Shown here one piece after another: positions 1 through 11,300 of a stretch of DNA of 64,000 nucleotides (its first letter is position 1; each line of letters opens with the position of its first letter). Both the position numbers and the translations under genes were made by a program. The DNA is from Owenia fusiformis (Eukaryota; Annelida; Polychaeta; Sabellida; Oweniidae), in assembly GCA_903813345.2 (NCBI GenBank), contig CAIIXF020000446.1:1-64000 (forward strand), written 5' to 3'. The notes beneath the pieces were generated by a model. The model was given only the letters and a program-made list of their open reading frames with translations, ran no database searches and was not told where the DNA came from.

Positions 1-342
1 GAAACCACTGCTTATCTCTTTTGATGTCCCTTCTGGTGCTTAAGTGACCTCCCAAACTTATTTAACAACTTACTGGTCCTTGCTCATGGTGATAGCATGT
101 CCCCAGTCACCTTCGAACCAAAAAGGACTGATGAACTTTGTTCGCCGGATTAAATTGTGCATATAGAGAGGAGAAGTGCCCATTTGGGGCATGTTTTGTA
201 AGAAGCTGTAGTTTTTGACTCAATTCGTAGATTATTATCAAACTTTCACAACTAAATTCACATTGAATTAACTAAATAATTTGCAAATTTCAAGGCAAAA
301 TATGCAAAATTGACTGAGTTATTCAACTTTCTTACGGTCCTA

Positions 343-361
343 TTTTTTTGGACACCCTGTA
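343..361 (-). repeat. possible mariner-like terminal motif
   Basis: A T-run followed by GGACACCCTGTA reads on the minus strand as TACAGGGTGTCC followed by A-rich sequence. This resembles terminal inverted repeats of some Tc1/mariner-type elements as I remember them. No matching opposite end is visible, so any element would be truncated or would start before the window. Confidence 0.25.
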
Positions 362-1894
362 AATCATGAACTGTACAGTCACAATGTAATATTTACCATC
401 GTACTCTTCCCTTCAATAAATAGACCACTGTAGTATCACGTAACCATACTTGAAAGATATGTCTAAGTTATGGCCTATTCCAGCCATTTTGAATTTTCTC
501 AGAAAAAATACCATTATTGTGATCCACTCTAAATATACTCTTAGTATAATATAGCCATACTTCTAAGATGAAGAAAATTGAAAAGGTTTAATGGTAATAA
601 ATATGATCTTAAACAATGCTGAAGGACTTGGTTTTTAACATTTGTTGGCTCACCCTGTGCCTCAATTGGTTTTATTTCAAGTCATTTAAAGAGTTAGTTT
701 AAAAATTGCATAAATTGTTGGACTCTGAGACATAAAAAATCTTCAGTGTTGAATTGTTTTTCCTCAAAATCAGTGTTCAAAAGTTCACTTAATAAGCATC
801 ATATCCTAACCTTTTGGAATAAATGTACTCATTCTCACCTGATCTGTGCGGTCACTATACAGTGACAACTCCAGGAGACAGCTCTCTAATGTGACCTTGG
901 TATCTGCGAGTCATTTTGTCAAAGTTTCATAATAGTAGTGAAGGCTTTGCCGGAGTGTGTCTCGACCCAATACCAAGGAATTTGTCAAGAGTTTTCGCCC
1001 CCTGTGTCTGCATGGTATGAAGCAGGCTCTGACCATCCTCTATTTGTACAGGAATATCCTTTTTGGAGAAATTATATTTTCATTTACATACAGTCACTGT
1101 GTTTGCTTTTAGTAATGCTTTGAGCTTTAATAATCTGAGCAATTACACCTGATAATTTTAAATGAGTTGCATTTTTCATTCATTGTTGGCATTGAACTTG
1201 TAATATTTTGAATGTAAAATATATTAGAGAAATACATTTGCACTGTATTACTACAGGAGGGTTTTTTAATCGTAAATAAATGGACCTTCACTTGTTCTAG
1301 TTGAGTTTGCATTGTGCTTTCATCTTCTGAAGTATCCATACAAATGAGAGAGAAATGTAACTTTGGATAATCTCTACAATTTCTTTTGAGACATCTGTTT
1401 ATAAGAGTTGAGGGTTCAAGAATGTGAGAATACAATGTTTATGGAACACCCTGTGTATAATTTCGGCTTCATGCTGTAAAATATCCCAAAATTTACCTTG
1501 AGTAATTGAGCTTGTGTGGTGTGCATATCCCCCTCCAGGTTATTCAGTGGTTTCTCCATCTATTCATTCTGTGGCATGGTCCAATATCTCCTGGTAGATA
1601 ATCTGGTTTGACAATACATTGTCACATTCCCTTAATAAATCCTAAAAGAGAGATGAGATCAAAGAAATGAGATCAAATGGATGTCCCTTTCTTAGAGGAA
1701 CACCCTGATTTAGATTTACATTTGTACACGATAGATTGCGGGGTCAATTAGTCCCCATGACAACTAATTTCCAAGACAACTGGTTGCCAAGAACCAACTC
1801 ATCCCAGTCAATTGATCCCCAAGACAACTCATCCTTAAGACAATTGATACTATACTCATCTAATCCCCAATGTTTGAAGTTTATTTTTGTACCA

Positions 1895-1977
1895 GTAATA
1901 TTAAAATTACCCAATGTAACAGTGCATCATATAAAGTAATATTAAAAATACCCAATGTAACAGTGCATCATATAAAG
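1895..1977. repeat. 41-bp tandem duplication
   Basis: Two adjacent copies of a 41-bp unit, starting at 1895 and 1936, both contain CCCAATGTAACAGTGCATCA and differ by about one base or indel. It is a recent local duplication in non-coding DNA. Confidence 0.85.
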
Positions 1978-2535
1978 TATCTCCAGATCATACCTCCACT
2001 TTCTCGAGAACCATGTGGTATCTCTCACAAACAAGGTTCTTCTCTCAGGTAAAATGAGGGTCACCACTCTATGTCTACAACTCTGAGAATTTCTCCCTCC
2101 TTCTGTCTACCAAACTTTTCTCACTCATTAGTGTCAGCTTCAAAGTCTAAAAATATATGAGAAATCCTTCAGGGGTTCCATTCAAAAATTACTTGTGTTC
2201 TGTGAAAACATGATTTGTAAAATTTTAGATTTGTATATTGATATAGCTAGAGTAGCTTCCAAAATTCAAATGGTAATATGACTCTAAAATGCTATTCTTA
2301 ACTGTCAAATAAGTCTTGCCCCCCCCCCCCCTCTACAGCCAAAACCAAAATATATCTTACAAAGTTTAATATATCATTGGAAAGATCGTCCAAACTTACA
2401 TAATTATCATACATCTGATTCCTATCAATCAATGTCACAAATTGCAACATTGAATCAGTTGAAGTGACTATAAAACTAGAAACATGGCAATTTGCTGTAT
2501 TTTCAGGATTTTAATTATCAGGCACCAGATAAGGC

Positions 2536-2717
2536 ATTTTTCTCAAGTTGGTGCAAAATTCTCATTTTCACAATTCAGACCAAAACTGGTAAAATGTGCC
2601 AATTTTTTCTCATTTTTAAGTGGGTGCAAATGAATTTTAAGGAGGATGTAATTAGGCCAGTTTTAAAATTCTCAGGTGGGTGCTGTGCCTTCTTGCTTAA
2701 TGCTGAGCAGATGACTG
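2536..2717 (+). repeat. dispersed repeat, copy 1
   Basis: This segment shares ordered blocks with 4651-4819: CTCATTTTCACAATT, a TGCCAAT-containing stretch, GTGGGTGCAAA, and a final CTTGCTT.ATGCTG.G.AGAT.ACTG block. The copies are clearly diverged, with substitutions and indels. The internal GTGGGTGCA phrase recurs within the copy. It looks like an old interspersed element of unknown family; no coding capacity is visible. Confidence 0.6.
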
Positions 2718-3433
2718 TATGCATTGCATATGGCAGTGATTTGAACTAATTTGTGGATAATGTCAGTGAGATATGTATAAAATAAAAATTTAATTGAAAA
2801 TACCCGAGACTTGTGATTAAATGTAACTTTGTGTGATTTAGCTCTAAGATTATGATTTTCTTCTTCCTTGTAGGACAGTAAGTTCTGAAATGAATACATA
2901 ACAAAATATTTGGAAATTAAATATTAAAATTATTCATTGAAATAAAGATCCAGACTTTCATTGAACATACCTGGACATTCTGTAATTTAGCATGCACAGG
3001 CGATCTGTCCCCCTGTGTGAATGTATTGCTTCTAAGTTTGGCCTCGAGGTCATCTAGGCTCTGTTACAAAGCCTTGTATAGTCTTCCATAGCCCTCATGT
3101 TCAATCACAGCCTTTTCCTGTTTCATACACTGTTTCTTACAGCTACTAACTAGTAGTGCATGGTACCTACAGGACAATTAAGTGTTACTCATTGTGTTTG
3201 AGGAATGACATGTTTTTATGATGACTAAGACCCAGTTGCATGTAGTTTTGTGAGGGTTTGAAGCTAGTTGTCTTTAAATGCACTCCATATTCATCAAAAA
3301 AGTGAGAATATAAAACAAGAATTATGTAGTAATATTGTGTTAATATTGCAATTTTACACATTTTTATATCCAAAATATTAATAACACACTGGTGATCCAC
3401 TCGATTACGATGGTTACTGAAAAGGTTCGTTTC

Positions 3434-3875
3434 GGTAACAAAATGTTGGAACGTCGAAGGTATGATATTTCTTTTTTCCTATAATGTCACGCGTTGTAGG
3501 CAGAATCCCCACGACATTTTTTCACACAAACGTGTATCATATGTTTTAGAAAAGGTACATGTTTGTGAAAAAATAGCTCGGAAGACAACAGAATCGTCGA
3601 TTTAATTCCTCACTTTAGTTACAGAAATGATATTGGTTAAAAATGCAGATCTTAACTGTTTTTCAAAATATTGTTTCTGTAACTTAAGTGAGGAATTAAA
3701 ATGACGATTCAGTTGTCTTCTGAACTACTTGTTCGCAAATATGTACATTTTCTTAAACATATGTGATAGATATATGTTGTCGGTTTGTGATAAAAATGTT
3801 GTGGTAATTCTGCCTATAATGTGTGAAATAAGGAAAAAAGAAAAATCGTACCTTGGACTTTCGGAGTTGGTTACC
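3434..3875. mobile_element. palindromic MITE-like fold-back element
   Basis: The two halves are imperfect reverse complements. Matching parts include GGTAAC near 3434 with GTTACC ending at 3875, the T-rich TTTCTTTTTTCC block near 3469 with its complement near 3830, and TTCCTCACTT.AGTTACAGAAA at 3606-3627 with its complement at 3673-3694. The spacer at about 3629-3672 is the loop. No ORF is present, so this would be a non-autonomous DNA element mobilised in trans, or a decayed snap-back. I could not find a convincing target-site duplication, so the outer limits are uncertain by about 25 bp. Confidence 0.6.
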
Positions 3876-4650
3876 AGTGATAACAGATCTTTGTAAAATA
3901 CCTGGAAATTATCTGTGAGGCAAGGTTGGCTACTCTGGTGTTAGATGTGCTTACTGATAGGCTCCACCCATTCTCACTCAATGAGTCAAGCTCTGATCCA
4001 TACACTATCATCTCTCTTGATGCAGTCTGGAAATAAAACATTATACATCTTGTTTGGACCTCTTATGAAAAAAATAATTGATCCTAATTGAACAACAAGT
4101 GTTTAAAGCTTTGGTAAAGACTAGTTAAGTGTTTCAGGATGATGTCATAACATGTCATGTCAGGGATTATTTTGACAAAACTTATATTATCACAAAAAGA
4201 ATGTCATTGCTGGCTAATTAAAGTAATTCTAATATAAACTACAATCAAAATTGAACAGAGGGGGGGGTGAATGGATGGGGGAGTAATATGTCTAAACCTA
4301 AACCAGAAAACTGTGCTCATTGTGAAAATATCATTGCTCATTGTGAAAGTGAAGCTACTTTTGTTCTGATATTTCTTACATCAAATGGCAGCTATCTTGT
4401 TTTTCCCCCTTCAAATTAAACTGGCGGGAAATTCAAAATTTGAAAGATAATTAAATATACTTATCACATACATTTAACTGAGGGACCAAAAGGGCATATA
4501 TCCAGACTCATCCTTTACACAAATATGTGAGTTGATAATTAAACTCAGTAACACTTGATAACCCCCCCCCCCCTGCTTGAAAAATAATGCTGGGAAGATC
4601 ACTGAATGCCTTGGAGTATATTTGCATAATTAATCTCAGTGGGTGGCACT

Positions 4651-4819
4651 CAGGTGGGTGCAAAAACTCTCATTTTCACAATTTAGACAAAAATTGGTGA
4701 GATATGCCAATGATTTTTTTCATTTTTATGTGGGTGCAAACTGATTTTCAGGTGGGTGCAAGCATATTTTCAGGTGGTTGCTGCGCCCATCTTGCTTTAT
4801 GCTGGGGAGATCACTGCCA
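4651..4819 (+). repeat. dispersed repeat, copy 2
   Basis: Diverged second copy of the repeat at 2536-2717, in the same orientation, with the same order of blocks (CTCATTTTCACAATT, TGCCAAT, GTGGGTGCAAA, CTTGCTTTATGCTGGGGAGAT). The GGTGGGTGCAA phrase occurs more than once here, so the element has an internal short repeat. Family unknown. Confidence 0.6.
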
Positions 4820-6054
4820 GTTGCATCTAATTAAATGAACCTATTGACATATTGATTGTGATTTAACATTAAAATTGTGACACTTAAAAGAGTAAATGAA
4901 TTTTTAATCTTTAAAGGTTTTTCAACATTGTGTAAATTAGGATTTAGCTTGAGCTTTTTCAGATTATTTAATTGAAGCTAGCTATATTGATAGAAAATAA
5001 CATATAGAATTCAAAGAACTTATAACTGATACTCTTCGTTATTAATGAGTGGAATTAAGTAATTTGCAACTTTACTCTGTTACTGTTTGTAATGGCCGAT
5101 TTTTTTAAGGCACTTTTTTTATTTAATTTTGCACCACTGTAATAATACTGTCACCACCCATTAATTTTCATTCAAAATTTTACCGCTCACTTTTGAAAAA
5201 TTAGGGAGAACACTGAATATGCTATTAAATAGAAGAAACTGTGGTCTTTAATTAATGGTTACAAATGCAGATCAATTAAAAACATGACTTAAAATAACAT
5301 GACTTTATGGAAACCATCTGATTTATAAAAAATTCAACATCACATTTAACAGCTCTCTCCATTTTTTAGTTTTAAAAGATGTACTGAATAGTGTTGAGTT
5401 GCCAAGCTGAGAACATCTTCCCAAAAATCTCTGCAACCTTATGCAGTCATCATTTCCATATCATCATTGCACACAAATATCTTTCTAACAATACATGAAT
5501 ACATTCAAAAGAAAGGTGGACACATCAAGGACTAAGGCACACCCAAAGAGTACATTAAATCAACATAAAATGTAGGAAAATTCAGAATGAATATATATTT
5601 TTAATACTCACATAATAGTACATTTCCTCTTCTTAAACACCAGGACATCGCATCTCAGACATACATTCATCTTCTGAAAGTACAAAATGGGGTTCATAAT
5701 TTAGATCTAAAACATTTGAGCAGCTCTTGCTAAGTTTGAGTATGTATGCTTGGTATTTTGATGCAATCCTCAATGGATTCACATGTTTCTCTCTATTAAT
5801 CCATTCATTTGTTGAAATTAACAGATCTCTAAAACACTCAAATTATTATACTAGATTCCTCTTTTAAACTTAAAAAGTAGAAAACAGCAATTGTGAATAA
5901 TTCCAAATGAAGTAGGATTATTTCAATCAATATTCCAACATATGAACTCTCACATAGAGAGACTGATTGAGAGAGTGAATGAGTTACTGAACTTCTGATT
6001 GAGAGTGAGATAATGACTAAGGAAGTAAGTGACTTACTAAGTGACTGAGTAAGT

Positions 6055-6127
6055 GGCTTGCTGGCTGGCTTGCTGGGTGGCTGGATGGCTGGCTTGCTGG
6101 GTGGCTGGCTTGCTGGGTGGCTGGCTG
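6055..6127. repeat. GGCT-rich minisatellite
   Basis: Alternating GGCTGGCT, TGCTGGGT and GGCTGGAT phrases form a short degenerate tandem repeat with a 4-base core. Preceding bases (GAGTGA/AAGTGA phrases, 5960-6054) are themselves loosely repetitive. It lies about 230 bp left of the retrotransposon insertion. Confidence 0.8.
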
Positions 6128-6358
6128 ATCAACTCCACATTATGGAGATAAGCTTAAACATAAGTTAAGACGTAAGTTAAGACAAGAGATCTCTTGGGGA
6201 ACTCGACAATACTGATTCTGATTGACATTTTTACTTGAATTTGTGGACAGCCCGTCCGTGGTCCCGTCCCCAAAAATAAGAAATCAGGAGACCATTGTGC
6301 AATAATATTTGGAAAAGTATATTGATATTGTACATGAATGACATTTGGATATTTCAGA

Positions 6359-6362
6359 TTAT
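6359..6362. repeat. target-site duplication, left copy (TTAT)
   Basis: TTAT immediately precedes the first LTR base (TG at 6363) and is repeated immediately after the last base of the other LTR at 13277-13280. A 4-bp duplication is within the range made by retroviral-type integrases. Its survival indicates that the whole element is one insertion. Confidence 0.8.
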
Positions 6363-6679
6363 TGTCGCGCGCCAGACTCCCGCCGAGTACCCGTACTCCC
6401 TCGGAGAAGGTCTGGTGGCGATGATAAGGGATTCGGAGGTGTTTATCACGGGCGCCGAGCTGGTTTGGTGCTTCAGCTGTCACTGAGCTAGGAGATGGAA
6501 AACACAATGTAAAAAACAATCAATTACGGGATTTTAACAATCTATTCAACACTATAATTACTATAACAATCAATTTCAAAATGTCCTCAAATGCCTTTAT
6601 GGCCAGTAATACAAATACAAATGTCTCTATGTATAAGTATGAGTTCAAAACACTCTGGCTCTGAGTTCGTCCGTCTCTA

Positions 6680-6810
6680 CTCTACTTTGCCATACTCTGC
6701 TTTCTACTCTGCTTGTCTGCTCTGCTCTCTGATATACTCGGCTCTGCTCTCTGCTATGCTCTGCTCTCTGAAATACTCTGCTTGTCTACTCTGCTCTGCT
6801 CTGCTTGAAA
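6680..6810. repeat. CTCTG-rich microsatellite-like tract in LTR
   Basis: Repeated TACTCTGC, TGCTCTGCTCTC and TCTACTCTGC phrases form a pyrimidine-rich, strand-asymmetric tract, duplicated in the other LTR at 11774-11904. In the transcript (minus strand) it is purine-rich. The short open frames across it are consequences of the composition. Confidence 0.7.
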
Positions 6811-7023
6811 AGAGCTCTCCCTCTTGAGCTATCTCGTCTTTGGGAAGGAGCCCTGGCTCCGGAAGTAACCTCTGCTTCGGGAGTCACCACTTCTCAGGAT
6901 ATACCTCTCTACAACACTGCTCAATCCACTCTTGAGCTACACTGTCTCTTGGAAGGGGTCCAGGCTCCGGGAGTATCCTCTGCTCTTGGAGTCGTCACTT
7001 CTCAGGAAAAACCTCTGCTCTCC

Positions 7024-7160
7024 AACGAGATCCACACACTGGGAGTACCTCAGCTCCGGGAATCGCCTCGTCTCAGGAGTAACCTCTGCTCTTGAACGAG
7101 ATCCACACACTGCTAGTACCTCAGCCCCGGGAATCGCCTCGTCTCAGGAGTAACTTCTAC
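7024..7160. repeat. 71-bp tandem duplication inside LTR (left copy)
   Basis: AACGAGATCCACACACTG starts at 7024 and again at 7095, giving a 71-bp period over about 1.9 copies. Related GAGTCACC, CTCAGGAGTAACCTCTGCT and CTCCGGGA phrases recur through 6840-7240, so this part of the LTR grew by local duplication. Confidence 0.8.
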
Positions 7161-8182
7161 TCAAAGAGTGCTCTCACTCAATGAGCTACACTGTCTCCAA
7201 AGAGTAACCTCTGCTCTCGGAGTCACCGCTTCGCAGGAGCAACCTCACTACAACCTCTGTAGAGAATAACAACTCTAGAATGTCGATCAAAGGATGAGAT
7301 TAGACAGAGCTGTTATCTCTCGCCTTGGAGCACCTCGGTTCCGGTAATGTAACCTTGGCTCCGATGAGAGTAAACCTTCCTCAACATACAACCCTGGGTG
7401 AGAGTCAGATCGCCTCGACAAAGTAGGAGCATTTATAGCTTGGAGGGGTAATGACTAGGAGCCACCAATACTCAGAGCAGAATGACTCACGAATATCGAT
7501 CAAAGAAATGAGATTAGACAGAGCCAAATCTACTCAGAGAATCTGGAGCTCAAAACTTCTCAAAATGACGTCACTTCCTTCAAAATCAAAGATGGCCGAC
7601 CGCCGGGAATTGTGGGAACAAGAAAGCAAGATGGCGGACAGCTAATTACCCATTTTATGCCAACCTCAATCAAGAAAATGGCTAACTCACCAAAACACTG
7701 GCTGTTGTCTTGTATTTTCTTCAATAGTCGCACCAAATACAATCTGCATCTAACGATTACTGCAACTAATCCAATATATCCAAAATAATGCTCCAATAAG
7801 TCCACAGATTAAATAAAACACGCTTGCACATAAATAAATCCAAACTGACGAGGTGTTGTATCTTCAAGATCTAGGTTTACTCTGATTCACGTGGTTAATT
7901 ACAAACAATAAAATCCAGACACCTCAAGTTGCATCATGGGAAAACTACAACTTAAGTTGGAGGGAAATTCAAATAAAAGAATCTGATTGGCTGATCACCG
8001 GTTGCTGGGTACTTAATTATTCTAATTTATTCCACTCCAGTCTGCTGATCAGTAAACATCCCAGTGCTTACGTGACATTCTGCATGTACACATTTGAGCC
8101 ATCAAACTCTCTGAAAGAGTCGACTGACTCCAAATATAAAAGTACAAAATTAAACAAAAATGAAACTCACAATTTTGTCACA

Positions 8183-8194
8183 CTCCCTCCTCCC
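8183..8194 (-). other. polypurine tract (plus-strand primer)
   Basis: Read on the minus strand, GGGAGGAGGGAG ends exactly at the first LTR base (TGTGACA...). That is where the RNase-H-resistant primer for plus-strand DNA synthesis lies in LTR elements. All twelve bases are purines. It fixes the transcription direction as leftward and defines the inner edge of the 3' LTR. Confidence 0.9.
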
Positions 8195-8389
8195 AGGATG
8201 GATCGCCCTCGATCCAACAAGGAAGATATAACATACATGTTTCTAACTAACAATAGAGCTATAAATCTCAAAACTTGAGACTCCAAAACATGAACAATAC
8301 AACTCACGACTATATACACTAATATAACACATTATCTCTAAAACAATCAACGATCATAGTCGAAAATGTCTCTTTATGATCACACAGCA
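8195..8389 (-). other. 3' non-coding leader to the polypurine tract
   Basis: About 195 bp between the Gag-Pro stop codon and the polypurine tract. It is AT-rich, with no ORF and no relic of reverse transcriptase or integrase recognisable. Its shortness shows that the missing pol domains have been removed altogether, with no decayed remainder. Confidence 0.6.
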
Positions 8390-11300
8390 TTAATCACGAA
8401 TGTCTGCTGGTGCAGACACAACACAACTGTAATCCTTCAAGTATGTAGGAATATGTCTTCTCCGGGTGGGACGAGGAGGCACCTTCTCTCTGGATGACTG
8501 TTGGATAGTAGTCATCTCATCAGTATCCATAGAATTTCCTCCACCCTCCTTGGATAACTCCTCTGATGGCAAATATCTGAGTCTCATTTCTAGACCTTTT
8601 GGAGAGCATCCTCGTCTCCCACAGCGAGTCTCTCTAACATCTAGACTGCTCCAGTGGTCTCTCAACTGACCTCGCCTCCTTTGAGTCAACCTCTCTTCTC
8701 TTTGAATTGTAGTCAGCTTAGACTCTTCTTTATACTCAACATCAGATTCATCACTTCTCATTATTGGAGAACATTGGCCATCTCCACAAACTCTCTTCTG
8801 TACATCAGGAGAACTTTTGATCTGGGCATCCAACTTAACTCCACAGGGAGCACCATCCTCCACTGGTGAGCTATGCTCCACTTTAAGATCATCTCCAACG
8901 GTCTTTGAAAAGCATCCAGGTTCTTCTGCCTCTAACTCCTGATTCACAATCGGCTTTGTCCTCCTTTGTCTCCGCTTCTTTTTCTTCTTTGGAGTCTTTC
9001 CTGGACTAGGAACACACTGTTCTGATTTCTCAGGTTTTGAGTGTGATTTACTCTTCTGACTCTTCAGTTCTTCAAGCTCTTTCTCAGGTAGTCTTCCAGG
9101 GTCTGGAAAGCTCATTTTCAGAGAGCCATAGTTGATAACTGCCTTATTAACTGTAAGGAAATCTGTTCCCAGGATTCCAACTACATCAATGTCAGCAACA
9201 ACCATCTCCATAAAGGTTCTTCTTCCTTCCACCTCTAACTCCATCAAACATGCACCATATGACGCGATGGGAGAACCATCAGCTTTCAATAGGACATCTG
9301 ATACAGGTTTCAGTTTTGGTCGCATTCGTGCAGGTATCTTATTGAATCCATCGAAACTGAGGAGAGATAATGCTGCTCCAGGATCTACCAATAACTCCAT
9401 CCGCACGTCACACAGTCTGGCATGAGCAACAATCTGTCTCTTAGTGTAAGACTTGCAAGAGTCAGTCACACTCTTATCCCAATCAACAAATGGTACGGGA
9501 TAGACTGAGGAGATACTCCTGCTCTCTGGGGGTCCTCTTCTCTCCTCTTGCTTCTTCTTGAGTTGCTGGCAATCAAAAGACATATGTCCTGTCCGCGAAC
9601 AGTTGAAACATGTGATCAGAGGACATCGTCTCCTTATATGTCCTTCTACGCCACATCTTCTACAGGTGAAGGTAGCAGGAGTCCTGGGTTCTTCCTTCTC
9701 TTTAGATGTCATTACAGCTCCTGCAATCACCTTCATTCCCTCCTGCATTCCCTGGAATTCTTTCATCATCTTAGAGAGTCTGTCCTCTTGAGAGTCACTT
9801 GTCACAGCTGCTATGTGATGATCCTGCTCTCTTGGCTTCAGACCTTTCCGGATTCGCTCCACCTCCAAATATGCCTCCTCCTTCTGAGCCTCTTCGATGG
9901 CCTGGTCAAGAGACTTGGGATTTCTTCGATGGACAGCTGCTCGCACCTCATCATCTATTAATGCATTCTCAAAACACTTCCTGGCCAACTTGTCCTGACA
10001 AAAGCGAGGCATCTCAGGATATGCAAGAGCAGCTAGCCTCCTTATGCTCTGACCTAAACTTGGCAATGACTCCTTTGGCTTCCTCGTCCTGGTATTTAGT
10101 TCAGCTTCATACATACACGCTTTATCACCTGGCCCAAATCTTTTAGTGAGTGCATCAATCATCTCATCATATGAGTGCCCCTGCTCTAACTCTAGCAGTA
10201 ACTGCTGGGCATCTCCTCTCAAAAGATTCGTCAACTGCTGCCGCTTCTCCTCCTCATTCCAGCCATTACTGTCAATACAGTTCTGGAAATACACCTGGTA
10301 ATCCAGCCATGGTGTCTCTCCATCAAATAACTGGGTTGGCTTTATCTTGGTCCTCTTCTCGGTGTTGTTCAAAGCCTTCCCACACATATTAATAGCCTCA
10401 ATGAGTAGATCTTTAGTCGTCTCTTCTGCTGCAGATTCTCTTGACCTCTCAGCCAGATAACCAAGCACCTTGGAGGTGTCTGGCTCTGCAATATCTAGAG
10501 CTGGTCTTCTCTTCTCTTGGGGCGTGCACACTGGTTGTGATCCAGATCTCTCTGCAGGTGTGAACATCTGATCCGGACTACCCAAACTCCAAGGTTCAGA
10601 CATCGGGAATACACCCATAGGAACATCTCTGGAAGATGCTACCTTTGCGAGTGTCTCATACATTTGGTCCATCCACCGATTCATCTCGTCTTGACTACGC
10701 TGGTTTTCTTGATGGCTTTGTCTCATCTCTATTTTCAGCGCATCTTGACTCTGCCTCAGTTCTTCTTGCCCTTGTCTAATCTCAAGCTTAATCCCTTCTT
10801 GAGACTGTCTTACTTTTTCTTTTTGATGGTGGAACTGCTGCCTCATCTGAAAGCCCTGGGATACCAATTCATCTTTGATACCCAAAACGTCATGCTTCAA
10901 AGACTCCATATCTTGTTCCATCCTTGTGAGTTCAAGCTTGCTCTTCCTTTGAGCATCTTCACTTGATGTGGCCTTCCTTGATAATCCATGATCACTTTTG
11001 ATCTCTGCGGAAGTAACAGGGAATGGCTGGTCCTGTCTACCTAGTACTCCAGGAGTACAAAACTTGGAGGGAGTAAACTCTTTCTGCATCCTGGACTGCA
11101 TCCTTGACTCTGACCAATACCCAGTACTGTCTCGAGTCCCTCTCAGCCTCTGTTCAGGAACATACAAACACCTCTCTGTTTTACCCAAGGCACCATACTT
11201 CTCAGGATCCAGAACTGAGCCCCTTGGCTCCAAAGGAAGAGTGTCTTGGGCCTCCAGCTCCAGGTTCCTTGGGCCACCTTTAAACACAACTGTATCATCT

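Larger units (their letters stand above)
1..3433. other. AT-rich non-coding DNA
   Basis: No ORF here exceeds about 100 codons and none shows a recognisable domain, conserved motif or low-complexity-free reading frame. The sequence is AT-rich with a 13-base C tract at 2319-2331. Several short strings of the type ACACCCTG recur (about 352, 650, 1446, 1699) and may mark ends of old transposons. The stretch 1736-1860 has loosely repeated phrases such as AAGACAACTCATCC, a degenerate minisatellite at best. Introns or regulatory DNA of a distant gene cannot be excluded. Confidence 0.6.
3876..6358. other. AT-rich non-coding DNA
   Basis: No convincing gene is present. The stretch carries a G run near 4260 and a C run near 4562, the second copy of the dispersed repeat (4651-4819) and the minisatellite at 6055-6127. 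The remainder appears unique, with stop codons scattered through all frames. Confidence 0.55.
6363..8182 (-). repeat. 3' LTR of the Gag-Pro element
   Basis: This 1820-bp direct repeat matches 11457-13276 at a constant offset of 5094 bp. On the minus strand it starts TGTGACA at 8182 and ends GCGCGACA at 6363. The one difference I found is C at 6542 against T at 11636. It falls in a candidate poly(A) signal, which reads AATAGA here (minus strand, 6546-6541). No protein-like ORF is supported; the open frames in its CT-rich part are low-complexity. Confidence 0.95.

Noticed and set aside
938-1435. Short open frames of 61 and 102 codons
   Set aside because: AT-rich, no motif, no supporting context; length is within chance expectation.
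6591-7153. Leu/Ser/Cys-rich open frames in the left LTR, duplicated at 11685-12247
   Set aside because: They cover CTCTG-rich and 71-bp repeated DNA, lie on the strand opposite to transcription, and have no domain.
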